Shown here: positions 1-9,021 of the stretch, in pieces
Layout of the letters: each line of letters begins with the position of its first letter
Numbering within the stretch: position 1 is the first letter of the stretch
Source of the DNA: DAOUKH01 sp034421515
GTDB taxonomy: Bacteria; Chloroflexota; Dehalococcoidia; SHYB01
Assembly: GCA_034421515.1 (NCBI GenBank)
Contig: DAOUKH010000061.1
Coordinates: forward strand, 1-64,000
Length of the DNA: 64,000 nt
Direction: 5' to 3'
Translations under genes and position numbers: made by a program
The notes under the pieces: model-generated
The model's input: the letters and a program-made list of their open reading frames with translations, nothing else
The model's database searches: none
What the model was told of the DNA's origin: nothing

Positions 1-576
1 GACGCGAAGCTCATGCACCGCGTCGACGAGAGCGACGAGCGGGTCGAGGCTCTCGCGGGCGCCCCCGGCAGCGCCAGGGGACGCGGCGGCATGGCCACCA
101 AGATCGAGGCGGCCAAGGCCGCGACGGCCATCGGGATTCCCGTTTTGGTCGCCGGCGGGCACGTTCCCCGCATTCTGGAGCGCGTCGTCGCCGGAGAGGA
201 GATCGGAACGCTCTTCGCCCGCCGCGACGACCGTGTGCACAGCAAGGAGCGCTGGCTCCTCAGCGGTCTGGGCTCGCGCGGTCAGATCACGGTCGACGAG
301 GGGGCGGTCACCGCTCTTCGCGCCAGCCGGTGCAGCCTGCTGCCCGCCGGCGTTTCCGGCGTCTCCGGCGACTTCGGCCGCGGCGACGTGGTCGACATCT
401 GCGACCCCGGCGGCGACCGCATCGGCAGCGGCCTGACGCAGTACTCCGCCGGGGAGATCGAGCGAATCAAGGGCGCGAAGACCGGCGACATCGTGAAGCT
501 GCTAGGCTATCGTTATATCGACGAGATCGTCCTCCCCGGCGACATGGCGCTCCTCAACCGCCGGGGCAATGGGTAA
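1..576 (+). CDS. proB: Glutamate 5-kinase, C-terminal part (5' end outside window)
   Basis: Proline biosynthesis, first step: ATP-dependent phosphorylation of glutamate. The frame is open at the left edge, so only the last 191 codons are seen. The fragment starts in the kinase domain, with the substrate/ATP-lobe motif GGMATKIEAAKAA near residues 29-41. It ends in an RNA-binding-type PUA domain (about residues 88-175; SRGQITVDEGA, then GDVVDICDPGG). The kinase-plus-PUA layout is that of long bacterial ProB. The stop lies 10 bases before the proA start, so the two form a proBA operon. Confidence 0.93.
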   Translation, partial: DAKLMHRVDESDERVEALAGAPGSARGRGGMATKIEAAKAATAIGIPVLVAGGHVPRILERVVAGEEIGTLFARRDDRVHSKERWLLSGLGSRGQITVDEGAVTALRASRCSLLPAGVSGVSGDFGRGDVVDICDPGGDRIGSGLTQYSAGEIERIKGAKTGDIVKLLGYRYIDEIVLPGDMALLNRRGNG

Positions 577-586
577 GGAGGCGGTC

Positions 587-1870
587 ATGACGACGACGGC
601 GAACGAGACCGACCGCCTCTACGAGCAGGCGCGGGCCGCGAAAGCGGCCTCGAAGGAGCTCGCCAAGCTGAGCGCCGAGGTCAAGAACCGCGCGCTGCTC
701 CACCTCGCCGACGCGCTCGAAGCGCGCGAGGACGAGATCATGGCCGCCAACCGGGCGGACTTGGAACTGTCCCAAGACGCCGGCCTCACCGGCGAGATGC
801 TGGGCCGGCTCGAACTTTCGGGCGGCGGCTTCCGCTCCATGGTCGCCAGTGTCCGCTCCGTCGCCTCACTCCCCGACCCCATCGGCCAGATGGAGGACGT
901 GCGCGTGCTCGACAACGGCCTGCGCATCGGGCGGCGCCGGGTGCCGCTGGGCGTCATCGCCTCGATCTACGAGTCGCGGCCCGAGGTCACCGTCGACATT
1001 CCCTCGCTGTGCCTGAAGTCGGGCAACGCCGCTTTCCTGCGTGGAGGCAAAGAGGCGATCAACTGCAATAAGACGCTGGCCGGCATCGTCCGCTCCGCCA
1101 TCGCGGAGGAGGGTGTGCCGCCCGACGCCGTGCAGTTCGTCGAGTCGACCGACCGCGGGCTCGTGGCCGAGCTGCTGAAGATGAACGATTGGATCGACCT
1201 CATCGTCCCGCGCGGCGGCGGGGGCCTGATCGAGTTCGTGGAGAAGAACGCGTCGATGCCCGCCATCACCGGCGGCCGCGGCGTCAACCACATCTACGTC
1301 GACCGTTCCGCCGACCTCGACATGGCCGCCGACATCATCTACAACGCCAAGGTCCAGAAGCCCGCCGTCTGCAACGCCGTGGACGGCGTGCTCGTCCACC
1401 GTTCTATTGCGGAGACGGCGCTGCCCCGCATCGGGGCGGCTCTCGCCTCCGCCGACGTCGACCTGCGCTGCGACCCCGATGCCCTGCGCATTTTGCTCGA
1501 TGGCGGCGTCAAGCCCATCCGGCCCGCGGAAGAGAGCGATTGGGGCTACGAGTTCTGCGCCCTCATCGCGTCGCTTCGGGTCGTGGACGGCTTCGACGAG
1601 GCCCTGGAGCATATCGACCGCTACGGTTCGGGGCACTCGGAGGCGATCATCACCAACGACTATGCCGCGGCGCAGCGCTTCGTCAACGAGGTGGACGCCG
1701 CCGCCGTCTTCGTCAACGCCAGCATGCGCTTCAACGACGGCGCGCAATTCGGCCTCGGGGCGGAGGTCGGGATCAGCACCGACAAGATGCACGCCCGCGG
1801 CCCGATGGGCCTGCGGGAGATCACGTCGTACAAGTGGGTCGTCATGGGCGACGGCCAGGTCCGTCCGTAG
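587..1870 (+). CDS. proA: Glutamate-5-semialdehyde dehydrogenase (gamma-glutamyl phosphate reductase)
   Basis: Second step of proline synthesis: NADPH-dependent reduction of gamma-glutamyl phosphate. The protein is 427 aa, normal for ProA. The catalytic cysteine lies in KVQKPAVCNAVDG (Cys262). An in-frame ATG exists at 569, but it overlaps proB and has no ribosome site. The ATG at 587 has AAGGAG at 575-580, six bases upstream, and was chosen. Aldehyde-dehydrogenase-fold motifs include YESRPEVTVD and the C-terminal ARGPMGLREITSYKW. Immediately follows proB. Confidence 0.96.
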   Translation: MTTTANETDRLYEQARAAKAASKELAKLSAEVKNRALLHLADALEAREDEIMAANRADLELSQDAGLTGEMLGRLELSGGGFRSMVASVRSVASLPDPIGQMEDVRVLDNGLRIGRRRVPLGVIASIYESRPEVTVDIPSLCLKSGNAAFLRGGKEAINCNKTLAGIVRSAIAEEGVPPDAVQFVESTDRGLVAELLKMNDWIDLIVPRGGGGLIEFVEKNASMPAITGGRGVNHIYVDRSADLDMAADIIYNAKVQKPAVCNAVDGVLVHRSIAETALPRIGAALASADVDLRCDPDALRILLDGGVKPIRPAEESDWGYEFCALIASLRVVDGFDEALEHIDRYGSGHSEAIITNDYAAAQRFVNEVDAAAVFVNASMRFNDGAQFGLGAEVGISTDKMHARGPMGLREITSYKWVVMGDGQVRP

Positions 1871-1904
1871 CGGGCGGGGACACCGAAGGGTTAAGGGGCC
1901 GCGG

Positions 1905-2228
1905 ATGCCGGAGCACCGATTCGAGCGAGAGTGCCGCACCCCCTACTCGGAGGCCTACCTCGTCATGGAAGGCGAGGCGCCGCTGGGCCGGATCGACCTG
2001 CACTTCGCCGGGCCCGTCGTCCATGGCCTGCTCGTGGTCGCCGAGCGCGTCACGCAGGACGAGGTCAAGGAGATCATCGAGTCCGCCGATGAGGAGCTGG
2101 TGATGTCGGCCGACCCCGACTGCGAGGACTTCGTCGTGCAGGTCTACCAAGGGCGCGAGCTCGGGACGTATAGCTCCCAGGACCTTGAGGAAGAGGAAGG
2201 GGCCGCCGGCGGGCGGCCTTCCTGGTAG
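1905..2228 (+). CDS. Small acidic conserved hypothetical protein
   Basis: 107 aa starting at ATG 1905 with AAGGGG at 1893-1898. I do not recognise a family. The protein is soluble and acidic, rich in Glu and Asp, with a Glu run near the C-terminus (EEEEGAAGG) and no membrane segment. It lies 34 bases after proA on the same strand, so it is probably the last gene of the proBA transcript. A GC-rich imperfect inverted repeat over its last codons (about 2190-2225) could serve as a terminator before the convergent gene at 2242. Confidence 0.6.
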   Translation: MPEHRFERECRTPYSEAYLVMEGEAPLGRIDLHFAGPVVHGLLVVAERVTQDEVKEIIESADEELVMSADPDCEDFVVQVYQGRELGTYSSQDLEEEEGAAGGRPSW

Positions 2229-2241
2229 TCGAGTCGCGGCG

Positions 2242-3243
2242 CTACGCCGCGGTCTTCGCCGCCTTGTCCTCGTCCGCCCACCATTCTTTGCGGCGCGCGA
2301 TGATGGCCAGCGCGATGAAGCCGAGGCCGACGCCGAACCACAACGTGCAGAGGCGGATGACCAATGTGGCCGCGGCGGCGGCGGCGCTCCCCAGCCCGAC
2401 CAGGGCCTGACCCAAGCTGGTGATTCCCGTCTCCGCCGCGCCGAGTCCGCCGGGAAGCAGGAGCACGGCCCCCGCCATCGTCGAAATGGAGAGAATGAAG
2501 AGCGACTGGAAGATGAGCTCCCAGCCCGGTTCCGCGCCCAGCCCCCAGAAGACGTAGTAGAGGGCGACCGCCTCGCCGGACCATGAGACGATCCCGATGG
2601 TCGCCGCGATCGCCAGCGGCCGGGGCGAAAAGAGCAGCTGCGAGCTGCCGAAGAAGGTCGCAACGAACGGAGCGTGACGCTTGAGCACGGGGATGCGGCC
2701 AGTCAACGCCACCAGCCCGTTCGCCAGCCGCTTGTTGCGGAAACCGGCGATCGCCACCACGGTGGCCGCCCCGAGCCCAACCAAGGGCAGCCACCCGTAA
2801 TCGACGAAGATGAGCCCGATCGCGGCGAGCACCACCATGGCGACGCCATCGCTGACGCGCTCGGCAATGACGATGGGGGCGGTCTTCGCGGGGTCGGCGT
2901 CGTAGCGGACCTTGAGGAAGTAGCTCTTGATCCACTCGCCGACCTTCGCCGGCGTGATCGACATGCCTAGCCCGGAGAAGAAGATGAGCACGCTGTCGAA
3001 GAAGCGCACGCCCCGGACCTCGGTCAGGCGCAGGTAGTACTCCCACTTCACGAAGCGCAGGATGTAGTTGAACAGGGTCAGGAGCAGGATGTAGGGAATG
3101 AACTCCCAGCGAAACTCCCGGAGGACGTCGCCGGTCTCCGAGAGGCTGCCCGCAAGCTCGATATAGAGCAGCAGGCCGGCGACGACCGCGAGGCCGAGGC
3201 CAACGGATATGAGGAGTTGTTTGCGGAGTTGACCGGCTTTCAC
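2242..3243 (-). CDS. Lysylphosphatidylglycerol synthase-type transmembrane (flippase-like) protein
   Basis: 333 aa integral membrane protein with a GTG start and about eight hydrophobic segments. It resembles the YbhN/AglD family (LPG_synthase_TM, UPF0104), whose members act as lipid flippases or as the membrane half of MprF. Visible family traits are the N-terminal basic stretch and TM, the motif ITPAKVGEWIKSYFLK (residues about 95-110), and a PGGLGAAETGI motif near residue 260. No synthase domain is attached, so any lipid-modifying role would need a partner. It precedes the transketolase genes on the opposite side of a 37-bp gap. Confidence 0.8.
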   Translation of the reverse strand: MKAGQLRKQLLISVGLGLAVVAGLLLYIELAGSLSETGDVLREFRWEFIPYILLLTLFNYILRFVKWEYYLRLTEVRGVRFFDSVLIFFSGLGMSITPAKVGEWIKSYFLKVRYDADPAKTAPIVIAERVSDGVAMVVLAAIGLIFVDYGWLPLVGLGAATVVAIAGFRNKRLANGLVALTGRIPVLKRHAPFVATFFGSSQLLFSPRPLAIAATIGIVSWSGEAVALYYVFWGLGAEPGWELIFQSLFILSISTMAGAVLLLPGGLGAAETGITSLGQALVGLGSAAAAAATLVIRLCTLWFGVGLGFIALAIIARRKEWWADEDKAAKTAA

Positions 3244-3280
3244 GGTGGGCCTGGTCCGCCCGCGCGGCCCGTTTGGCGGT

Positions 3281-4225
3281 TTACCGTTTTCGGCTCACCG
3301 CCCGCCGGGCCGCGTCGGCCACGTCGGCGGAGGTCAGGTTGTACTTGACGAGAAGCTCGTCGGGTTTTCCCGACTCAGCGTACCCGTTCAGCGCGACGAA
3401 TTCCATCGGAACCGGCGTCGAGAGCGCCACCGCCGCCGCCACCGCGCTTCCTAGCCCGCCGCGGAGCTGATGCTCCTCCGCGGTCACGATGGCGCCCGTC
3501 TCCGCCGCCGCCTCGGCGACCGCCTCGTCGTCGATGGGGTGGACCGTGGCCATGTTCAGCACGCGGGCCTCGACGCCTTCGGCGGCAAGCGCCGCCGCCG
3601 CCTCCAGCGCCGCGGCGGTCATGATCCCGCAGGCGATGATGGTCACATCTCCGCCCTCGCGGAGCCGCGCCGCCTTGCCCGCGGTGAACCGGTAGTCGGG
3701 GGGCAGAATGATCGGTGTAGCGGGGCGGCTCAGCCGGATATAGAACGGGCCGTGCGCATCCGCCGCGGCGCGCACCGCCGCCTCCGTTTCCACCGCGTCG
3801 GCGGGAACGATGACGGTGAAGGAGGGCAGCGCCGTCATCAAGGCTACGTCCTCGATGGCTTGGGCCGAGATGCCGTCCTCGCCGGTGACGATGCCGGCGT
3901 GGGTGGTCACGATCTTCACATTCAGCCCTGGCTGCGAGATGCCGACGCGTATCTGGTCGTAGGCGCGCGACGTGGCGAAGACGGCGAAGGTGCTCACGAA
4001 GGGGATCTTCCCCGCCGATGCCAGCCCCGCCGCGACGCTCATCATGTTCTGCTCGGCGGCGCCCAGGTCGAAGAACCGCTCGGGGTACTTCTTGCTGAAG
4101 TCGACGGACATGACCGACTTGTTCAAGTCGCCGCCGACGAAGACGACGTTGGGGTTCTCCCCGCCCAGCGCCGAGAGGACCTCGCCGAAGCGGTTGCGGG
4201 TCGCCTCCTTGACCTGGGTCGTCAT
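3281..4225 (-). CDS. Transketolase, C-terminal subunit
   Basis: 314 aa with the pyrimidine-binding and C-terminal domains of transketolase/DXS type. Recognisable stretches are DLGAAEQNMMSVAAGLA (catalytic Glu) and ARVLNMATVHPIDDEAV in the C-terminal domain. It supplies half of a split transketolase that transfers C2 units in the pentose phosphate pathway; the ThDP-binding half is the next gene upstream. The ATG at 4225 overlaps that gene's stop (ATGA), implying coupled translation and 1:1 subunits. A longer in-frame reading to 4444 only covers antisense-like sequence inside the partner gene. Confidence 0.92.
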   Translation of the reverse strand: MTTQVKEATRNRFGEVLSALGGENPNVVFVGGDLNKSVMSVDFSKKYPERFFDLGAAEQNMMSVAAGLASAGKIPFVSTFAVFATSRAYDQIRVGISQPGLNVKIVTTHAGIVTGEDGISAQAIEDVALMTALPSFTVIVPADAVETEAAVRAAADAHGPFYIRLSRPATPIILPPDYRFTAGKAARLREGGDVTIIACGIMTAAALEAAAALAAEGVEARVLNMATVHPIDDEAVAEAAAETGAIVTAEEHQLRGGLGSAVAAAVALSTPVPMEFVALNGYAESGKPDELLVKYNLTSADVADAARRAVSRKR

Positions 4226-5181
4226 CCCGCCAGCTCCTTCATGGCCTGCTCGTACTGCTTGGCGTTGGGGGCCTTCCCGTGGAAGTCGGGGTTCCCTTCC
4301 ATGAAACTGACGCCCTTGCCCTTCACGGTGTCGGCCACGATGGCGGCGGGCCCGTCGTGGGCCACGGCGCGGTCGAGCGCCGCCACGATCTCCGGCATGC
4401 TGTGTCCGTCGATGACGTCCGTGCGCCAGCCGAAGGCTCGCCACTTCTCCTCGATTGGCTCGAGGTCGAGCACGTCCTTGGTGGCGCGGTCGTTCTGGAT
4501 GCCGTTGCGGTCGATGAGGGCCACGATGTTGCCCAAGCCGTAGTGCTTGGCGGCCATGGCGGCCTCCCAGACCTGCCCCTCATCGAGCTCGCCGTCGCCT
4601 AGCATGACGAAGATGCGGGCGTCGATACCGTCGAGGCCGAGCGCCAGCGCCGTCCCCACGCCGAAGGAAAGTCCCTGCCCCAGCGATCCCGACGACATCT
4701 CGACGCCGGGCGTCTTGACCGAGGCGTGTCCCTGTATCCGGCTGTTGATCTTTCGGAAGGTCTGGAGCTCCTCCACGGGGAAGTAGCCGCTCTGGGCGAG
4801 CGCCGCGTAGAGGGCGGGGCAGCAGTGCCCCTTGCTCAGGATGAAACGGTCGCGTTCGGGCCAGCCGGGGTCCTCGGGCCGGTGCCGGAGCTCACCGAAA
4901 TAGAGCGCGGCGACCATGTCGATGGCGGAGAGCGAGCCGCCGGGGTGGCCGCTCTGCGCGTGGAACGTCATCTCGACGATGTGGCGGCGCAGCACGCGCG
5001 CGACCGCCTCGAGCTTGGCGATGGCCTCGGAATCGGCACTGGGCCGGGATGCGGCGGCGCTAGCGGCTGCGGGGGCCGAGTGGTCGTCCTGGCGCAACTG
5101 ATTCGTGTTCCAAGAAACTCGGCTGGGGACCTGAGGTAAGCCGGTCGGCTGATTATACGGGCACCCACGGAGGGTGTCCAT
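4222..5181 (-). CDS. Transketolase, N-terminal (ThDP-binding) subunit
   Basis: Binds thiamine diphosphate and Mg2+ for the split transketolase. Motifs: HAQSGHPGGSLSAIDM, then SKGHCCPALYAAL, the GDG...N ThDP fold (VMLGDGELDEGQVWEA then IDRNGIQND), and KGKGVSFMEG near the end. The start is uncertain. ATG 5181 gives 319 aa, with a variable Ala/Ser/Pro-rich N-terminus of about 45 residues before homology begins; a TTG about 80 bases downstream is also possible. It is divergent from the molybdopterin enzyme at 5303, so the shared 121-bp gap must hold both promoters. Confidence 0.9.
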   Translation of the reverse strand: MDTLRGCPYNQPTGLPQVPSRVSWNTNQLRQDDHSAPAAASAAASRPSADSEAIAKLEAVARVLRRHIVEMTFHAQSGHPGGSLSAIDMVAALYFGELRHRPEDPGWPERDRFILSKGHCCPALYAALAQSGYFPVEELQTFRKINSRIQGHASVKTPGVEMSSGSLGQGLSFGVGTALALGLDGIDARIFVMLGDGELDEGQVWEAAMAAKHYGLGNIVALIDRNGIQNDRATKDVLDLEPIEEKWRAFGWRTDVIDGHSMPEIVAALDRAVAHDGPAAIVADTVKGKGVSFMEGNPDFHGKAPNAKQYEQAMKELAG

Positions 5182-5302
5182 TGCCCCGTACCTGCCACCG
5201 GACAGCTCACGCCGCCGACGCAAGACAGTCGCGCTGCGAATCGGCTAGAATTGGCCGCACTTCGACTGTGCGACAGGCCCATTCTTCGCGAGGAGTTTCT
5301 TC

Positions 5303-7579
5303 ATGACCACCACCGCTGACCGTCCCGCCGAGTACAAGGTCGTCGGCTCCCGGCCCATTCGCCACGACGGCGTCGACAAGGTGACCGGCAAGGCCAAGTA
5401 CGGCGCCGACTACACCGCTCCCGACCTGCTGCACGGCAAGATTCTGCGCAGCCCGCACGCCCATGCCCGCATCAAGAGCATCGACACCTCGAAGGCCGAG
5501 GCCCTTGACGGCGTCCGCGCCATCGTCACTCACGCCGATTTTTCGGTGGAGGACGTTCAGGAGAGCGACCTGCGCAAGACGCTCGGCAACATTCCGATTG
5601 TTGGCGAGAACGCCCTCGCCAACAAGAAGGCGCTCTACAAGGGCCATGCCATCGCCGCGGTGGCGGCTTCGAGCCCGCACGTTGCCGAGCAAGCCGTCGA
5701 CCTTATCGAGGTCGAGTACGAAGTCCTGCCGACGGTGCTCGATGTAAAGGAGGCGATGGCCTCCGGCGCGGCGATCCTCCACGAGCAGCTAGTCGAGCGG
5801 GACGAGAAGCTCCCTGACGTAGGGCAACAGACCAACGTCGCCGCCCGGCTCCACTTCGCGCGCGGCGACCTCGCGGAAGGCTTCGGGGAGGCCGACGTCG
5901 TCGTCGAGCGCGAGCTCGATACGCAGCCGGTCCATCAGGGCTACATCGAACCGCACAACACGACGGCCAACTGGAACGCCGACGACAAGGTCACCATCTG
6001 GACGAGCACGCAGGGCGCGTTCAGCATCCGGACGCAGACCGCCGCGTTGATCGGGCTCCCCGAATCGTCGGTGAAGGTCGTGCCGATGGAGATCGGCGGC
6101 GGCTTCGGCGGCAAGATCAACGCCTACTTCGACCCCGTCGCCGCCTTGCTCTCGAAGAAGAGCGGTCAGCCGGTGAAGATCGTGATGAGCCGCCGCGAGG
6201 TCTTCGAGGCCACGGGCCCCACCTCCGGGTCTCACATGCGCTGCAAGATCGGGGCCAAGAAGGACGGGACGATCACTGCCATCGATCTCTGGATGGGGTT
6301 CGAGGCCGGCGCCTACCCGGGCTCGCCCGTCGGCGCCGGGTGCATGTGCGCCATCGCCCCCTATAACGTGGAGAACTTCGTCGTCGACGGCCTCGACGTC
6401 GTCGTCAATAAGCCCAGGGTCGCCGCCTACCGCGCCCCCGGCGCGCCCCAGGCGGCCTATGCCATCGAGACGGTCATCGACGAGCTTGCCGCCAAGCTCG
6501 GCATGGACCCCATGGACCTCCGGCTGAAGAATGTCTCTCAAGAGGGTGACCGGCAGGTTACCGGCATCCCCTTCCCCGTAATCGGCGCCGAGAAGGTCGA
6601 GCGGGCGATGAAAGAGCATCCGCACTACAGCGCGCCGAAGGGTCCCAACCAGGGCCGTGGCGCCGCGATGGGCTTCTGGTTCAACGCCGGAATGCAGTCA
6701 TCCGCCTCGATCAGCGTCAACACGGACGGCACGGTCAACCTCGTCACCGGCTCCGTCGACATCGGCGGGACCCGCGCCGCGCTGGCGATGCAGGCCGCCG
6801 AGGTGCTCGGCCTTGCCGCCGAGGACGTCCATCCCTCGGTCGCCGACACCGACTCCATCGGCTACACCGGCGTCACCGGCGGCAGCCGCACCGCCTTCTC
6901 CACCGGGATCGCGGTGGTCAGCGCCGCCGAGATGGTCAGGGACCAGATGATCGCCCGTGCCGCCACCATGTGGGAGACGCAGCCCGAGGACATCGACTAC
7001 GCCGACGGCGTCTTCATCTCCAAGAAAGACCCCGAGGACCGGCTGACCTTCAAGGAGGTCGCCGCGAAGATGAACAACACCGGCGGCCCCTTCGTCGCCT
7101 CCGCGAGCTCGAACCCCACGCAGGTCGGGCCCTCGTTTGCCGGCCTGCTCGTCGACGTCACCGTCGATCCCGAGACGGGCAAGGTGGACTTCGACCGCGT
7201 CACGGCGTTCCAGGACGTAGGGCAAGCGGCGCACCCCAGCTACGTCGAAGGCCAGATGCAGGGGGGCACCGTCCAGGGTCTCGGCTGGGCGCTGAATGAG
7301 GAGTACTACTACGGCGGCGACGGCGTCATGGCGAACTCGAGCTTCCTCGATTACCGCATGCCCACCAGCTACGACCTGCCGGACGTGGAGACGGTCTTCG
7401 CCAACGTGCCGAACCCCGGCCACCCCTTCGGGCTGCGCGGCGTCGGCGAGGTCTCCATCGTGCCGCCGATGGCCGCCGTGGCCAACGCGATCAACGACGC
7501 CATCGGCCGCCGTCTCACCGCGCTGCCGATGAACCCTGGAGCAGTGCTCCAGGCCTTGGACGAGGAGCCGGAGGGCTAG
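5303..7579 (+). CDS. Xanthine dehydrogenase/CoxL-family molybdopterin-binding subunit
   Basis: 758 aa, the size of a complete Mo-cofactor subunit of the xanthine dehydrogenase/aldehyde oxidase/CO dehydrogenase family. AGGAG at 5291-5295 precedes ATG 5303. The N-terminal a/b hammerhead domain (about 1-120) is followed by two Mo-binding domains with GGGFGGK (about residue 265), AYRAPGAPQAAYAIE (about 375) and a GVGEVS motif near residue 715, where the catalytic Glu lies in this family. The CoxL active-site loop with Cys is not evident, so a role in CO oxidation is unlikely; hydroxylation of an aldehyde or N-heterocycle is more likely. No [2Fe-2S] or FAD subunit gene is adjacent. Confidence 0.9.
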   Translation: MTTTADRPAEYKVVGSRPIRHDGVDKVTGKAKYGADYTAPDLLHGKILRSPHAHARIKSIDTSKAEALDGVRAIVTHADFSVEDVQESDLRKTLGNIPIVGENALANKKALYKGHAIAAVAASSPHVAEQAVDLIEVEYEVLPTVLDVKEAMASGAAILHEQLVERDEKLPDVGQQTNVAARLHFARGDLAEGFGEADVVVERELDTQPVHQGYIEPHNTTANWNADDKVTIWTSTQGAFSIRTQTAALIGLPESSVKVVPMEIGGGFGGKINAYFDPVAALLSKKSGQPVKIVMSRREVFEATGPTSGSHMRCKIGAKKDGTITAIDLWMGFEAGAYPGSPVGAGCMCAIAPYNVENFVVDGLDVVVNKPRVAAYRAPGAPQAAYAIETVIDELAAKLGMDPMDLRLKNVSQEGDRQVTGIPFPVIGAEKVERAMKEHPHYSAPKGPNQGRGAAMGFWFNAGMQSSASISVNTDGTVNLVTGSVDIGGTRAALAMQAAEVLGLAAEDVHPSVADTDSIGYTGVTGGSRTAFSTGIAVVSAAEMVRDQMIARAATMWETQPEDIDYADGVFISKKDPEDRLTFKEVAAKMNNTGGPFVASASSNPTQVGPSFAGLLVDVTVDPETGKVDFDRVTAFQDVGQAAHPSYVEGQMQGGTVQGLGWALNEEYYYGGDGVMANSSFLDYRMPTSYDLPDVETVFANVPNPGHPFGLRGVGEVSIVPPMAAVANAINDAIGRRLTALPMNPGAVLQALDEEPEG

Positions 7580-9021
7580 CCGGCCTCGCGCGAGTCCCCG
7601 AGTAGGGCCGCGATCGCGGCCTCGGCCGGCGTGCCGTCGAAGAACCGCGGGTTCATCCCGGCGTGGAGCCGCGCGGCGTTGCCGAAGGCGAAGTCGCGGA
7701 AGTCGTCCTCCGACACCAGGCCGCGCTCGACTACCTCGTAGGCCTCCTCGAGCACGCGGGCCAGGTCCGGCACGTCGTAGTGGCCCATGTCGGAGCCGAG
7801 CATCGCCCGCAGGCGCGCCCCGTGGGGGTTCGTTCGCGTGTCGAAGGCCCAGGCCGTCGTCGGATCGTCGGCCTCGCAGCCGAAGTAGAAGCTGTCGACG
7901 AACAAATCGCGGAGTTCCTCGCCGCGCTCGACCTGAAGCGCCGCCCAGTCGTCTTGGTAGAAGGGGCGCGACGATTCGTGCTCGTAGAAGGCCCGCAGGG
8001 CGTCAAGGCTCCCTCGAACGCGCCCGTCGCCATACTCCCCGGCGAGCGCGACTAGGGAATCGCGGTCGAGCCGCGACGGATCGACCGCCCCCATCGCCTG
8101 CCGGTTGCGCTTCTCCCACTCGCCCACGATCCCCGCGTAGAGGCTGCACGCCCCGGAGACTCCCCCTTCGAGGAAGGCGGCTCGCAGCGCGGGAAACCGG
8201 CGGGTGACCCCCGCCATGAACAGCGACTTGCAGATTGCCGTTCCGCCCTCGGAGAAGTGCCCGATGTGGTTGAACGAGAAGTTGGTCACCGACCGGCGGC
8301 TCCCCCAGCCGCGGCTCCCCGAGTGGAAGGTCGGCGCCGCGCCGAGCTCGACGCACTTTGCCCACAGGGGGTCGTAGTCGTGGTCGCTGTCGATGCCGAG
8401 CGCGTCGAGGCGGCGGTCGTGTGGCGCGCTCGGCACAGGCCGCAGCACGTGCCCCAGGGTGATCACTTTCAGACCAAGCTCCCGGATGGCGTGTTCCGCC
8501 TCCGCCATCGCCTCCTCCGGGGTGTGCGACGGCAACACAGCCGCCGGCGTCATGCGGTCGGCGTAGGGCGCGTAGACCTCGGCGTGCAGCATATTGACCG
8601 CGCGGCAGCCCACCGCCCGCAGCTCGGGGTCGGCCAGGCTCCGGAAGGTGAGCGCGTTCGAGGGGTATTGGATGCTGAAGTCGATTCCCAGCTCGTCCAT
8701 CCGCTCGTAGAGGAGCCGCGGCAGCGACACCGTCGCCCGGTCGAGCGTGTTCGCCGTCGGATGCACCCACCACGCCGGGCAGGCCGTCCAACTGTCGCGG
8801 CGCTCCTCGTCGGTCATGCGATACCAGGGATCGAGCACCGCGACGTCGTGGGTGGGGTCGCCGGCCCGCTCGAAGCGCAGCGCAACGTCGTTGCCTCCGA
8901 CCTGCCGGACGGAATCGAGGAAGGCCGGCCATAGCACCGGCGTCAGCTCCAAGAAGTGGCCGTCGGCGTCGATGATCGGGTGGCCAAGCGACGCTCTGAT
9001 GTCCGCCGACCGCGAGGTCAC
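7576..9021 (-). CDS. Amidohydrolase-2 family metal-dependent hydrolase
   Basis: 481 aa TIM-barrel hydrolase of the Amidohydro_2 family, related to ACMSD and other decarboxylases/hydrolases acting on aromatic or cyclic acids. The N-terminal IIDADGHFLEL carries the first metal motif. A later TFHSGS segment and the C-terminal MLGSDMGHYDVPD (acidic ligand) fit the family. Translation probably starts at GTG 9021, whose first bases overlap the stop of the acetyltransferase gene (GTGA), so the two are coupled. The 3' end overlaps the convergent molybdopterin gene by four bases. The substrate cannot be told from sequence. Confidence 0.85.
   Translation of the reverse strand: MTSRSADIRASLGHPIIDADGHFLELTPVLWPAFLDSVRQVGGNDVALRFERAGDPTHDVAVLDPWYRMTDEERRDSWTACPAWWVHPTANTLDRATVSLPRLLYERMDELGIDFSIQYPSNALTFRSLADPELRAVGCRAVNMLHAEVYAPYADRMTPAAVLPSHTPEEAMAEAEHAIRELGLKVITLGHVLRPVPSAPHDRRLDALGIDSDHDYDPLWAKCVELGAAPTFHSGSRGWGSRRSVTNFSFNHIGHFSEGGTAICKSLFMAGVTRRFPALRAAFLEGGVSGACSLYAGIVGEWEKRNRQAMGAVDPSRLDRDSLVALAGEYGDGRVRGSLDALRAFYEHESSRPFYQDDWAALQVERGEELRDLFVDSFYFGCEADDPTTAWAFDTRTNPHGARLRAMLGSDMGHYDVPDLARVLEEAYEVVERGLVSEDDFRDFAFGNAARLHAGMNPRFFDGTPAEAAIAALLGDSREAG

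Noticed and set aside
866..1939. Long open frame on the strand opposite proA
   Set aside because: High GC makes antisense frames long. The sequence is low-complexity (Val/Asp/Gly/Arg), has no motifs, and lies entirely over a certain gene. The same applies to 3470-4543, 5789-6625, 11863-13221 and 14587-16644.
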